The notes under the pieces are model-generated. The model saw only the letters and a list, made by a program, of their open reading frames with translations, did not search any database and was not told where the DNA came from. DNA of 64,000 nt from assembly GCA_047967505.1 (NCBI GenBank), contig CM106540.1; one strand, 5' to 3'. Each line of letters begins with the position of its first letter. Positions within the stretch are counted from its first letter, which is position 1. The stretch is from Dipteris shenzhenensis. Lineage: Eukaryota; Polypodiophyta; Polypodiopsida; Gleicheniales. The translations under genes were made by a program, and so were the position numbers. Shown piece after piece: positions 37,384 to 47,000 of this stretch.

Positions 37384-37474
37384 ATGGCCAAAAGGCAAGA
37401 GTGTATAGCACGCAATTCGTGGCTCTACTCGATTCAAATTATATGATGCTACCGGACATGCAAGCTTTGGATCT

Positions 37475-37530
37475 ACCACCAATCAGCCAGCCCCCTCGTT
37501 GAAAACATTGTAAAGTTCTCGTTATAGAGG
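37475..37530 (+). promoter_or_regulatory. Promoter of left peptide gene
   Basis: CCAATCAGCCAG (CCAAT box, about 37479) lies about 40 bases ahead of a weak TATA-like GTTATAGAGG (about 37520), itself about 65 bases ahead of the ATG at 37588. The spacing suits a plant RNA polymerase II promoter. It is identical in the right arm. Confidence 0.45.
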
Positions 37531-37587
37531 AAGCTCGTTGCTCATTTGCTAGCTTCATGCATCATCAAGCGCGCGCCAAAGAGCCTC

Positions 37588-37770
37588 ATGGCCACTCGCT
37601 GGAGCTTCCTCCTCTGGCTAATCTGCTTCCTCGCTGCAATTATTTGCATCGCGTATGCGAATAATTGCCCCATTTCGTGTACAAGCGATGACGATTGCAA
37701 GGACTGTCCCCATTACTGTACTTTCCAATGCTGCCTCCCCGCTCCTAAGGGTTGTTGCTGTTATGGATAA
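37588..37770 (+). CDS. Secreted ten-cysteine peptide, left copy
   Basis: A 60-residue frame starting at ATG 37588; the open frame also extends 14 codons upstream from a TTG that is unlikely to be used. Residues 1-24 form a signal peptide: MATRW, a hydrophobic core (LLWLICFLAAIICI), cleavage likely after AYA. The 36-residue mature part has ten cysteines with spacing C-x3-C-x5-C-x2-C-x3-C-x3-CC-x6-CCC and an SDDDC motif. The CxxxC..SDxDC opening recalls knottin-type inhibitors and antimicrobial peptides, but ten cysteines ending in CCC fits no family I know. Probable role: secreted disulphide-stabilised peptide; target unknown. A CCAAT/TATA-like promoter lies upstream and AATAAA at about 37893. 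The right-arm copy encodes an identical protein. Confidence 0.65.
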   Translation: MATRWSFLLWLICFLAAIICIAYANNCPISCTSDDDCKDCPHYCTFQCCLPAPKGCCCYG

Positions 37771-37863
37771 AACTTGGCAGGATGAAACGTCTTTCTCGAG
37801 AAGTACTTGCTCCCGGGAAGTGAGTCACAGTGAGAAATATTATCACCGTTAATTGGCTGAAAC

Positions 37864-38138
37864 TGTTGAAACAGTAATTTCCAAAGCTACGGTAATAAAC
37901 TTCTGCCCGCTACGTAGGATACAATAAGGCCCGACCTTTGATTTCACATGCAACACGGTTGTAACCGCAGGCAGTTCATCGTCTGCCTTCCTGCTATTTG
38001 ATCGCGAGATCATGGAATAAAGAATCATCTCTTCTTTCGTCTTCATTGCTATCTGTTGATGATTCTTTCTTCCTCTCCCTATGCGCATTGCCCATATCTT
38101 CTTTCTTTTCTCTTTCCCTACGATTGCACGTGCTAACA
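37864..38138 (+). repeat. Copia LTR end (left arm), start uncertain
   Basis: The right end CTAACA (38133-38138) is fixed by the primer-binding site that follows without a gap. TGTTGA at 37864 is the most likely start (275 bp), but no 5-bp duplication or second LTR was found to confirm it. If the start is earlier, the peptide gene would lie within the LTR. Confidence 0.4.
37891..37897 (+). terminator. Possible polyadenylation signal of left peptide gene
   Basis: AATAAA about 120 bases after the stop codon; the mirrored copy exists in the right arm. Confidence 0.35.
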
Positions 38139-38148
38139 TGGTATCAGA
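38139..38148 (+). other. Primer-binding site, initiator tRNA-Met type (left arm)
   Basis: TGGTATCAGA directly after the LTR end CTAACA, complementary to the 3' end of plant initiator tRNA-Met. This is the usual minus-strand primer of Copia elements. Confidence 0.85.
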
Positions 38149-38215
38149 TTAAGATCCGGATTCGAAGATCCCTACCCACGCTTCCGCTACCCTCTCGTCT
38201 CTTCTCGATTACTTG

Positions 38216-39402
38216 ATGGCGTCCACAAGTCACTCGTACCGTCGTGTATATGAGATAGAGAAACTCACAAACTCAAATTACCGTCTCTACTGGTCCATCA
38301 AGATGGAGATGCTCCTGGTTCGATCTGAGCTATGGGATGGTGTGAGTGTCACTCTGCCAAATTTGCACCAGGCGTTGGTTCTTTCAATTGCAAAAGATCA
38401 TTTTGCATTGCGGGGACACACAAATTCAACTTGTGCATTCTCTGAAATCTTGTAAAGACATATGGAAAAACTCAAGAGCATTTACGATCACACCTGACAT
38501 TGCAACTCAAGTGAACGCACGTCGAAGGCTCCTGAACCTTAGAATCAGTCCCAGATTTCCTTGATCGTTGGCTGAACACTCTTGATGAGACAGTCAATGC
38601 CGGACTTACCATTCCTCCCCTCCAGCAGGTCACCATGCTCATCTCCGCACTTCCTTCCTCATGGCGAGCATTTGTGACCGGTCTCACAACCCTCACCCTT
38701 CCCACCTTATTGGGAAAGATTCTTCACGAGGACTCAATGCGTCGTCACAACGAGTCCACACCCGGACCTGCTGCTCTCTTTACTCAAAGCCGAAACTTTC
38801 GGCAACCACGTCGCAATCTGCGCACATTTACTCGTTACTCGTCCCAGTTCGGCCCCTTTTCAGCAGACATCGCGCCAAGCTCCTCTCCCATTTTTCTCGG
38901 GTTTCAAAATAGGAACGTTTTTCTCAAGAATTTCCCGATTTTTAAGCTAAAATATAACTAAATTACCTAAAATTTTACAGATTTTACAAAATTGAGAAAA
39001 TATTTTATACGGGTGAAAATGAAAATGTTGGAGGTTCATTGTATATAGTTTGCAAGTTTTCTGTGAACACTCCTCCTCTCCTACCTCTCCCCACAGGCAA
39101 TTCAAATGGCCCAATGAACTCTCCCCGAAACTTTCGTCGCTCCAGGCCTGAGTATCCAAAACGCTCCATGACATTTAGTGGTCAACCTGAAGTTCCTCAG
39201 GCCTATTGTGTAAAAGCTCTCCCTGCACCTCAATTGCTCTGTGCCATGGTGCATCTCCCTGACCCGGATGATGAAGCTTCTCTATGCATGTAGTATCTCG
39301 ACACTGGAGCCTCCCGCCATATGAAGTCTCGCAGGCAATGGTTCACCAACCTTGAAAAATTCATCATCCCTCTTGACATTCGCCTTGGTGACAATAGATC
39401 TC
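38216..39402 (+). pseudogene. Copia gag and start of protease (left arm)
   Basis: ATG 38216 opens MASTSHSYRRVYEIEKLTNS, then NYRLYWSIKMEMLL and SELWDGVSVTL: the standard Copia gag N-terminus. Frame changes near 38450 and 38560 precede the gag end (LTTLTLPTLLGKILHEDSM, about 38690). A Pro/Ser linker follows, then PDPDDEASLCM, a TAG, and the protease motif YLDTGASRHM (about 39296). The frame is cut at 39402 by the inverted-repeat break. Confidence 0.75.
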
Positions 39403-41179
39403 CGACTACATAGTCTCCATCCACCTATCATCACCCTGTGCCTCTTCAAGACACTTGGGTTCATCAGCACGGATCACTTCTGTCATCAAAGCATAGTTGA
39501 CCAAGTGTTCCTGCGCTCTTCTTTGCTCCTCTAATCTCTTGGACCGGTGGTGTTTGGATGGTTCCTCCTCAATGGCTGGAGGTTCTCTGCCGTCCAAAAG
39601 CTGCTTTACCCACTTCGGGAATGGCTTTTGCCGTTGTGGTTCTGCAAGCTCTTCTTCATCTTCTTTATCTTGAATCCTCCCAAGCACCATTGGGGGAGTT
39701 CGGTCTGCTGTTGCTGGTGGTACTGGATGGATATCCTAGTCCTGGTTGTCAGGGAAAGAAGTATCCTTCTCCAATTGATGTGGCTATTCTCAGAAGACCA
39801 CATTGCGACTTACTATTATCTTCTTGGTAACAGGGTTATAGAGACAGTAACCCTTCGCCTCTTCACTGTAGCCCAAGAAAATACACTTCCGCCTCTTCGG
39901 TTCCCATTTGGTCCTGTTAGCATCAGGGACATGCACAAAACAGTCCCATCCAAAAACTCTGAAATGTGCAGCTGAAGACAAGGTAGCAGATACATCCCAC
40001 TGCCTATCTGTATGGGATGTCTTTCATGGCCAGTTGTTGATCATGGTCTTGTGGAGACATACTTTTGGATAGCTTGAGGCCTACGTCCATTGTAGTCGTG
40101 AATTGTTTCCCATGCTCCATTTGGGTTGATGATGTAGTGCTACTGGAGAATTACAATGGTCCTGTTGATACATTTCGTTGGATCTGTATACCCAAACAGT
40201 ATTCTACAAGGCCATTGTCGGTCATGGAGAACTCCAAAGAGAGTTGAAGTTTAGTTTGATGAAGAAAATTAGAGCTATTATTAGCAAGCAGGAGATCATC
40301 GACATACAACCCAAGGAAATAGAAAGACTTTGCGGATTGCTTAAAATAGACACTACTATCAAAAGCTGTGCAGACCAAACCGAGTCCGAGAAGAAATTTG
40401 TTGAACCGTTGGTACCACACATGTAGACTTTGCTTCAGGCCATAGAAACTTTTTAGTAGGAGGAACACTTGATGCTTAAAACATATTCACCTCCACCGTT
40501 GGTGTGAAGAATTTGCAAAGGTTGGCTAGTCTGGACCGTTGACATTTTGAAATATTCTTGAAATTTTGCAAATGTTTCACTTTTCTTTTGAAGGAAGTAG
40601 ATGACAATGAGACAGCTGAAATCATCCATAAAGATCAGGCTCCTCCTAACGACCATGTTTGCATGGGGCCACAGAGATCTGAATGAACGATTTGTAACAA
40701 GTGGGTTGCAATTGTGCCTTCAATTCCAAACAAGGTTAATACTGCATGATGTTTGCCAAGGACGCACGGTTCGCAGAAGGAGTCCATCAGGGAAAGGCGA
40801 GTTGGGATTCCAATGAACATGTTGGAACGAGCCAGCTTTAAAAGGGCTTGAAAATGAATATGACCTAGTTGTTGATGCCACCGGTGAGTCTCTGAATGAA
40901 CTACCGTAGCAATAGAGAGATGCACAGAGGGAGGATATCCTTGGCCAATTGGATAAAGTTTGTGAATTTGGGGGCACCGAATGGGTTGGAAGCTAGGTTC
41001 TAAAGGGGATATCACCATACAATGATCATGTGAGAAGGTAAGGCTCAAATTGAGTGTTGTAAATGCCGAAACCGAGATGAGATTTTTATGAAGTTGGGGC
41101 ACCCAGAGGATGTTATGAAAGGCCACATGTCGTCCATCTGGCAAATGAATGAAAGACGATCCTTGATCGAATGCTTGCA
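39403..41179 (-). pseudogene. Palindrome spacer: chimeric Copia pol fragments
   Basis: Minus-strand pieces from high to low coordinate. Pre-integrase and integrase start (GDNRSLQAFDQGSSFIHLPD, then HLLQIVHSDLCGPMQ; about 41180-40635). A further integrase block with QILHTNGGGEY, where the second Asp reads N (about 40656-40453). The RT C-terminus FYGLKQSLHVWYQRFNKFLL with YVDDLLL (about 40468-40151). Then, out of order, a second element's integrase C-terminus (RKCIFLGYSEEAKGYCLYNP, about 39981-39790) and linker (WVKQLLDGREPPAIEEEPSK, about 39690-39406). The linker is a close relative of the plus-strand sequence at 44515-44757. Both elements are internally deleted. Confidence 0.75.
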
Positions 41180-42366
41180 GAGATCTATTGTCACCAAGGC
41201 GAATGTCAAGAGGGATGATGAATTTTTCAAGGTTGGTGAACCATTGCCTGCGAGACTTCATATGGCGGGAGGCTCCAGTGTCGAGATACTACATGCATAG
41301 AGAAGCTTCATCATCCGGGTCAGGGAGATGCACCGTGGCACAGAGCAATTGAGATGCAGGGAGAGCTTCTGCACAATAGGCCTGAGGAACTTCAGGTTGA
41401 CCACCAAATGTCATGGAGCGTTTTGGAAACTCAGGCCTGGAGCGACGAAAGTTTCGAGGAGAGTTCATTGGGCCATTTGAATTGCCTGTGGGGAGAGGTA
41501 GGAGAGGAGGAGTGTTCACAGAAAACTTGCAAACTATATACAATGAACCTCCAACATTTTCATTTTCACCCGTATAAAATATTTTCTCAATTTTGTAAAA
41601 TCTGTAAAATTTTAGGTAATTTAGTTATATTTTAGCTTAAAAATCGGGAAATTCTTGAGAAAAACCTTCCTATCTTGAAACCCGAGAAAAATGGGAGAGG
41701 AGCTTGGCGCGATGTCTGCTGAAAAGGAGCCGAACTGGGACGAGTAACGAGTAAATGTGCGTAGATTGCGACGTGGTTGTCGAAAGTTTCGGCTTTGAGT
41801 AAAGAGAGCAGCAGGTCCGGGTGTGGACTCGTTGTGACGACGCATTGAGTCCTCGTGAAGAATCTTTCCCAATAAGGTGGGAAGGGTGAGGGTTGTGAGA
41901 CCGGTCACAAATGCTCGCCATGAGGAAGGAAGTGCGGAGATGAGCATGGTGACCTGCTGGAGGGGAGGAATGGTAAGTCCGGCATTGACTGTCTCATCAA
42001 GAGTGTTCAGCCAACGATCAAGGAAATCTGGGACTGATTCTAAGGTTCAGGAGCCTTCGACGTGCGTTCACTTGAGTTGCAATGTCAGGTGTGATCGTAA
42101 ATGCTCTTGAGTTTTTCCATATGTCTTTACAAGATTTCAGAGAATGCACAAGTTGAATTTGTGTGTCCCCGCAATGCAAAATGATCTTTTGCAATTGAAA
42201 GAACCAACGCCTGGTGCAAATTTGGCAGAGTGACACTCACACCATCCCATAGCTCAGATCGAACCAGGAGCATCTCCATCTTGATGGACCAGTAGAGACG
42301 GTAATTTGAGTTTGTGAGTTTCTCTATCTCATATACACGACGGTACGAGTGACTTGTGGACGCCAT
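41180..42366 (-). pseudogene. Copia gag and protease (right arm)
   Basis: Mirror of the left-arm gag, starting at ATG 42366, with the same frame changes and the same TAG before YLDTGASRHMKSRRQWF (about 41286). Unlike the left copy it reads on into the pre-integrase region. Substitutions against the left copy are concentrated near the inner end. Confidence 0.75.
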
Positions 42367-42433
42367 CAAGTAATCGAGAAGAGACGAGAGGGTAGCGGAA
42401 GCGTGGGTAGGGATCTTCGAATCCGGATCTTAA

Positions 42434-42443
42434 TCTGATACCA
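42434..42443 (-). other. Primer-binding site (right arm)
   Basis: TGGTATCAGA on the minus strand, directly after LTR end CTAACA (42449-42444); mirror of 38139-38148. Confidence 0.85.
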
Positions 42444-42718
42444 TGTTAGCACGTGCAATCGTAGGGAAAGAGAAAAGAAAGAAGATATGGGCAATGCGCA
42501 TAGGGAGAGGAAGAAAGAATCATCAACAGATAGCAATGAAGACGAAAGAAGAGATGATTCTTTATTCCATGATCTCGCGATCAAATAGCAGGAAGGCAGA
42601 CGATGAACTGCCTGCGGTTACAACCGTGTTGCATGTGAAATCAAAGGTCGGGCCTTATTGTATCCTACGTAGCGGGCAGAAGTTTATTACCGTAGCTTTG
42701 GAAATTACTGTTTCAACA
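42444..42718 (-). repeat. Copia LTR end (right arm), start uncertain
   Basis: Mirror of 37864-38138 with the same caveat on the start. Confidence 0.4.
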
Positions 42719-42811
42719 GTTTCAGCCAATTAACGGTGATAATATTTCTCACTGTGACTCACTTCCCGGGAGCAAGTACTTCTCGAGAAAGACGTTTCAT
42801 CCTGCCAAGTT

Positions 42812-42994
42812 TTATCCATAACAGCAACAACCCTTAGGAGCGGGGAGGCAGCATTGGAAAGTACAGTAATGGGGACAGTCCTTGCAATCGTCATCGCTTG
42901 TACACGAAATGGGGCAATTATTCGCATACGCGATGCAAATAATTGCAGCGAGGAAGCAGATTAGCCAGAGGAGGAAGCTCCAGCGAGTGGCCAT
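42812..42994 (-). CDS. Secreted ten-cysteine peptide, right copy
   Basis: Encodes the same 60 residues as the left copy: signal peptide 1-24, then 36 residues with ten cysteines and the SDDDC motif. The CCAAT/TATA-like promoter and AATAAA are mirrored too. The two genes point toward each other and toward the palindrome centre, about 5 kb apart. Read-through past the gag of either copy could in principle give complementary transcripts over the arms, which could feed siRNA production. Confidence 0.65.
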   Translation of the reverse strand: MATRWSFLLWLICFLAAIICIAYANNCPISCTSDDDCKDCPHYCTFQCCLPAPKGCCCYG

Positions 42995-43198
42995 GAGGCT
43001 CTTTGGCGCGCGCTTGATGATGCATGAAGCTAGCAAATGAGCAACGAGCTTCCTCTATAACGAGAACTTTACAATGTTTTCAACGAGGGGGCTGGCTGAT
43101 TGGTGGTAGATCCAAAGCTTGCATGTCCGGTAGCATCATATAATTTGAATCGAGTAGAGCCACGAATTGCGTGCTATACACTCTTGCCTTTTGGCCAT

Positions 43199-43812
43199 CT
43201 TTTAATTGACAGCTTCAAGCGATCTGTCCAACGTTACTAGAATAGATAGGAATCGAGTGAGTACCTTTTCTTTTTAAAGCATAATGAGCCAACATTTTTC
43301 TTTTTTTTACTTAGAAAAATGCCATCACCAAAGATCGATTCAAACTAAAACTTCAAATTCCACAAACCTTTCAGTCTCGAATGTAAAGAAACACACTTTC
43401 ATCTACTTGGGGACTGCTCCTTTGCGCAACAGCTATGGTGCAATCTAATGAGAGGAATCGATAACACTCTGATCCAGGTAAAACCTTGTGCGGGATAAAG
43501 GTACTTTACCCGATATGCTTTATCATGTTCGGGATAGATGTTTTTAGTAAACTCTAGATACACATGCAAATCTCCTCAGTTGTAATTACCTTTTTTTTCT
43601 TCTTGTTAATATATTCCCGACTTTTATTTGCAAGAAAACAAACATTTGAGTCTACAATGTGTTTCTCTATCATGTTGATTATCAGGTGCACCAATTCCTT
43701 TTCTTTGATAAATCGTAGTTGGCAGAAGTGGTCAGCTTGTTCATTCATCTTTAACCATCTCTCTTTATTGTTCTTCAAGTTGTCCTTCCTTTGGTTATAA
43801 CTTGCATGCCTT
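43199..43812 (+). repeat. Repeat A, mirrored copy in right arm
   Basis: Reverse complement of 36770-37383. The zf-RVT remnant therefore reads on the plus strand here (GDCSFAQQLWCNLMRGIDN type, about 43405-43465). Confidence 0.55.
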
Positions 43813-44425
43813 CTATTCTGTATGTAGGTACGGCCTCGCTCCAAAATGTGCGCAGAAGTTGGGCATCGACCAACATTGTGTGTGAACCTTCCACTGTGGT
43901 CCTCATCTTGCATTCAGTCACTCCATTCTGCTCTGATGTGTCGGGGATTGTCATCTGATTCAGGATTCCTTCATTGACACAGTATGATTGGAATTCATTT
44001 GAGCAAAATTCCGCACCACCATCTGTGCGCAGGATTTGGAGCGAATGCGAGGTTTGAACTGTGGCTCTGTGATGGAACTCCTTGAATTTGCCAAATGTTT
44101 TACTTTTCCGAACCATGAAGCACGCGTGTGTGTAGCTGCTGAAGTCATCAAGGAATGCCGCGAGGTAATATGCCCCGCCCAATGAGCGAGTCTGCATGGG
44201 TCCACACAGATCTATGTGGACAATTTGAAGGAGTCGAGTTGCGCGTCCACCTTGTAGGCCATGGAAGCTGGAGACATGCATTTTCCCGAGGACATATGCC
44301 TCGCAGAATGGGTCTTCCAATGAAATCCGTGGAGGAAGCCCATGGACGAGTTGAGACCGGCCCAGCCTTGACAAGGACTGAAAGTTGAGATGCCCAAGTC
44401 ATCTATGCCATGGACGAGTTGAGAC
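43813..44425 (-). pseudogene. Copia integrase fragment (right arm)
   Basis: Mirror of the integrase in repeat B copy 3: LGKMHVSSFHGLQGG, HIDLCGPMQ, LRTDGGAEF, NGVTECK. The catalytic D, D and E are present, but the frame has no start and joins repeat A at WSEAVPTYRI. Confidence 0.7.
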
Positions 44426-44478
44426 CGGCCCAGCCTTGACAAGGACTGAAAGTTGAGATGCCCAAGTCATCTATGCCA
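44343..44478. repeat. 68-bp tandem duplication at outer end of right arm
   Basis: TGGACGAGTTGAGACCGGCC.. through ..CATCTATGCCA occurs twice back to back (44343-44410, 44411-44478). The left arm has a single copy. Confidence 0.95.
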
Positions 44479-44493
44479 TGTGTGGGTCCCCCA

Positions 44494-46220
44494 CCAGCAA
44501 ACTGAACTCCCCCAATGGTGCTTGGGAGGATTCAAGATAAAGAAGATGAAGAAGAGCCTGCAGAACCACAATGGCAAAGCCCATTCCCAAAGTGGGTAAA
44601 GCAGCTTTTGGATGGCAGAGAACCTCCAGCCATTGAGGAGGAACCATCCGAACACCGCCGGTCCAAGCGATTAGAGGAGCGAAGAAGGGCACAGGAACAC
44701 TTGGTCAACTACGCTTTGATGATAGAGGTGATCCATGCTGATGAACCCATGTCTTGAAGAGGCACAGGGTGATGATAGGTGGATGGAGGCTATGCAATTG
44801 GAGTATGGCTCCATAATGAAGAACAACACTTAGGACCTTGTGGATCGACCACCAAAACGCAAGATAATCGGCACCAAGTGGGTGTACAAGACCAAGTACA
44901 AATCCGACGGCACGTTGGATAAGTATAAGGCTCGGCTCATGGCAAAAGGATTCGCACAGATACATGGTTTTGATTATCAGGATACTTTTGCTCCCACAGC
45001 TCCAGTAACCACAATTCGTAGTGTTTGGCTTTAGCAGCCCAAGGAAGTTGGCCAGTGTTTCAGATGGATGTAAAATCCGCCTTTTTGAATGGAGATCGCA
45101 AGGAGGAGGTATACGTGGAACAACCACCAGGTTTTGTGATCCCCGGTTCAGAAGGTAATGTCTGTAAACTGAAGAAGGCACTTTACGAGCTAAACAGGCC
45201 CCACGAGCATGGTACCAATGAATTGATGCCTACTTTTTGCAAAACGGGTTTAGGAGGAGCCGATCTGATGCAAATTTGTATTTCTTCAGAGAAGGAGGCA
45301 GGTGTATGATGGTGATCCTTTATGTGGATGGCCTTGTCATAATAGGGAACCATGAAGAGAAGATCTCGCAAACAAAGCATTTCCTAGGAAGAGAGTTTGA
45401 AATGACAGACCTCGAGGTTGGCAAGAACCAAAACAGATCTTCATTTCACAGCTGAAGTATGATGGAGAGATAGTGAAGGCATTTGGCATGAATAAGTGCA
45501 AGACACTTGGCACCCCTATGGAGGTTGACATGAAGCTCTCAAATGAGGATTCATCACCACTGGTGGACAAAGTGAAGTACAGAAGGCTTGTGGGCAGTTT
45601 GATTTACTTGTGCAACACGCAACCGGACATCAGTATTACGATTGGTGTACTAAGCAGGTTTTCCAATAAGCCCCGGGAGAACCATTGGAGGGCAGGGATG
45701 CAAGTGCTGAAATACATCAAAGGCACACTTGATTATGGCATCACCTATACCAAGGGCAACATCTTGACCGGATTCTGTGACTCAGATTGTGTAGGAGACA
45801 TGGACAGCAGGAGATCAGTGACATGTTATTGTTTCTCACTTGGATCTGGAGTTGTGTCATGGGTCAGCAAGAAGCAACCTATAGTTGCTCTTTCTTCTAC
45901 CGAGGCTGAGTACAAATCAGCATGCTTTGCTTCTTATGAGGCAGTGTGGTTGAGGAGGATTTTAGGGGACATGGGTGCAGTGCAGAACAAGCCTACGCAG
46001 TTATCATGTGATAATCAGAGTTGCATGGCGATTGCAAAGAACCCTGTGTTCCATGCTCGCACAAAACACATTGAGATTCAATATCACTTTGTACGCAAGC
46101 CCATCATGGATGGAGAGGTCGACTTGGTGTATTGCCTGACTACAAAGAATACTGCAGACATCTTCATGAAGGCTCTTGGAAGAGACTTGCTGGAGAGGCA
46201 TCTTCATTGACTTGGCATTG
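44494..46220 (+). pseudogene. Copia pol: linker, RT and RNase H, frameshifted
   Basis: Linker (WVKQLLDGREPPAIEEEPSE, about 44600). RT core: KIIGTKWVYKTKYKSDGTLD, then AKGFAQIHGFDYQDTFAP (about 44860-45000) and FQMDVKSAFLNGDRKEEVYV (about 45058). The catalytic box reads YVDG where YVDD is expected (about 45322), so the second catalytic Asp is lost. RNase H runs from about 45473 (LGTPMEVDMKLS, GFCDSDCVGDMDSRRSVTCY, ALSSTEAEY, HIEIQYHFVR, NTADIFMKALG) to the stop at 46208. At least four frame changes lie between RT pieces. The last 245 residues are one open frame. It joins the palindrome arm at 44493 within its linker region. Confidence 0.85.
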
Positions 46221-46249
46221 ACCCGAAAAAGTAAATTCACTTGTGGGTG

Positions 46250-46265
46250 GACATTGAGGGGGGGT
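46250..46265 (+). other. Polypurine tract
   Basis: GACATTGAGGGGGGG directly before the LTR start; primer for plus-strand DNA synthesis in LTR elements. Confidence 0.75.
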
Positions 46266-47000
46266 GTTAGATATCAATGCTCCACTCTCGTGTAACTACG
46301 CGGGAACCAGCTAACTCTACTTGTAAGGCCCCCATGTGAGGAGAAGGCATTTCAGTAGCTCGGTTATCCGGTAGGTCCTAGTTTAAACACCAAATGGGGC
46401 CCATGTGTGGCCTGATGGCTGGACGGAGTTGGCACACTGCCAACTAGGCTACATGCCATGACTGATTGCACTAAGGGTAGATGGAGCATTTCCCAGGGCA
46501 CAGCCCACCCTTGGGTTGCGGGGCCCATTTGGAGCCCCAGATAATCCTGGATGGCTCTGGGCCGAACGGGAACCATAGGGTGGTTGCTCTATTTTACGCC
46601 ACGGTTCTATCATATGGTCGGTGACCTATTTTGGGACTGACCCCCAGTCGACCATTTTGGGTGGACTGGGTCGGTCACCCAATTGACTCTAACTGACTAT
46701 GAGTGGTGGCTATATAAGAGCAAGCCCATGAAGCCCATTTCATCACTAGCTACAGCAACCCTAATTCCTTAGCATCCAGCCTCCGTCCTCTACTGTTTCC
46801 AGATCACCATCAAAGCTTCTCTCACAAGAGTGCACAGTTGGGAGATAGCACCATCTATTGTATCAGTTTTACAGTAATCGAATTTTTGATTCTCCATACT
46901 ATCTACTTTTCTCTCTTGCGTACGAGATCTTGTTATCTGTTGAGCACAGACGTTATATTGTTTTCTTACATATAAGGATACCATTGTCTGCAAGCACTCG
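46266..47000 (+). repeat. 3' LTR of the Copia element at 44.5 kb (end not fixed)
   Basis: Starts TGTTAGATATC, then has the family U3 signature CTTGTAAGGCCCCCATGTGA with GGAGAAGG. A stretch rich in GGTCGG/GACC (about 46617-46680) and a TATA box (GGCTATATAAGAGC, about 46710) follow. The 3' end could not be determined; 47000 is nominal. The layout is that of the solo LTR at 1784-2792. Confidence 0.6.

Larger units (their letters stand above)
36157..39402 (+). repeat. Left arm of giant inverted repeat (3,246 bp)
   Basis: Every position x in this arm pairs with position 80582 minus x in the right arm over the whole length, with no net insertion or deletion until the outer 68-bp duplication. The outer break is at TGGGGGACCC (36157). 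The inner break is after GACAATAGATCTC (39402). In the inner 620 bp I counted about a dozen substitutions, mostly transitions; the part around the peptide gene gives identical translations. Contents: integrase end, repeat A copy 3, peptide gene, LTR end with PBS, gag. Confidence 0.95.
41180..44493 (-). repeat. Right arm of giant inverted repeat (3,314 bp)
   Basis: Reverse complement of the left arm, at least 98 percent identical where compared, plus a 68-bp tandem duplication at its outer end. The inner break continues without interruption into the Copia body of the spacer, so this arm looks like the original and the left arm the copy. Confidence 0.95.

Noticed and set aside
37546-37587. Fourteen extra N-terminal residues of the cysteine-rich peptide
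   Set aside because: They begin at TTG and would spoil the signal peptide; ATG 37588 gives a clean one.
36157-44493. Palindrome as a terminal-inverted-repeat DNA transposon
   Set aside because: No transposase in the spacer, which holds Copia fragments, and no target-site duplication at 36157/44493.
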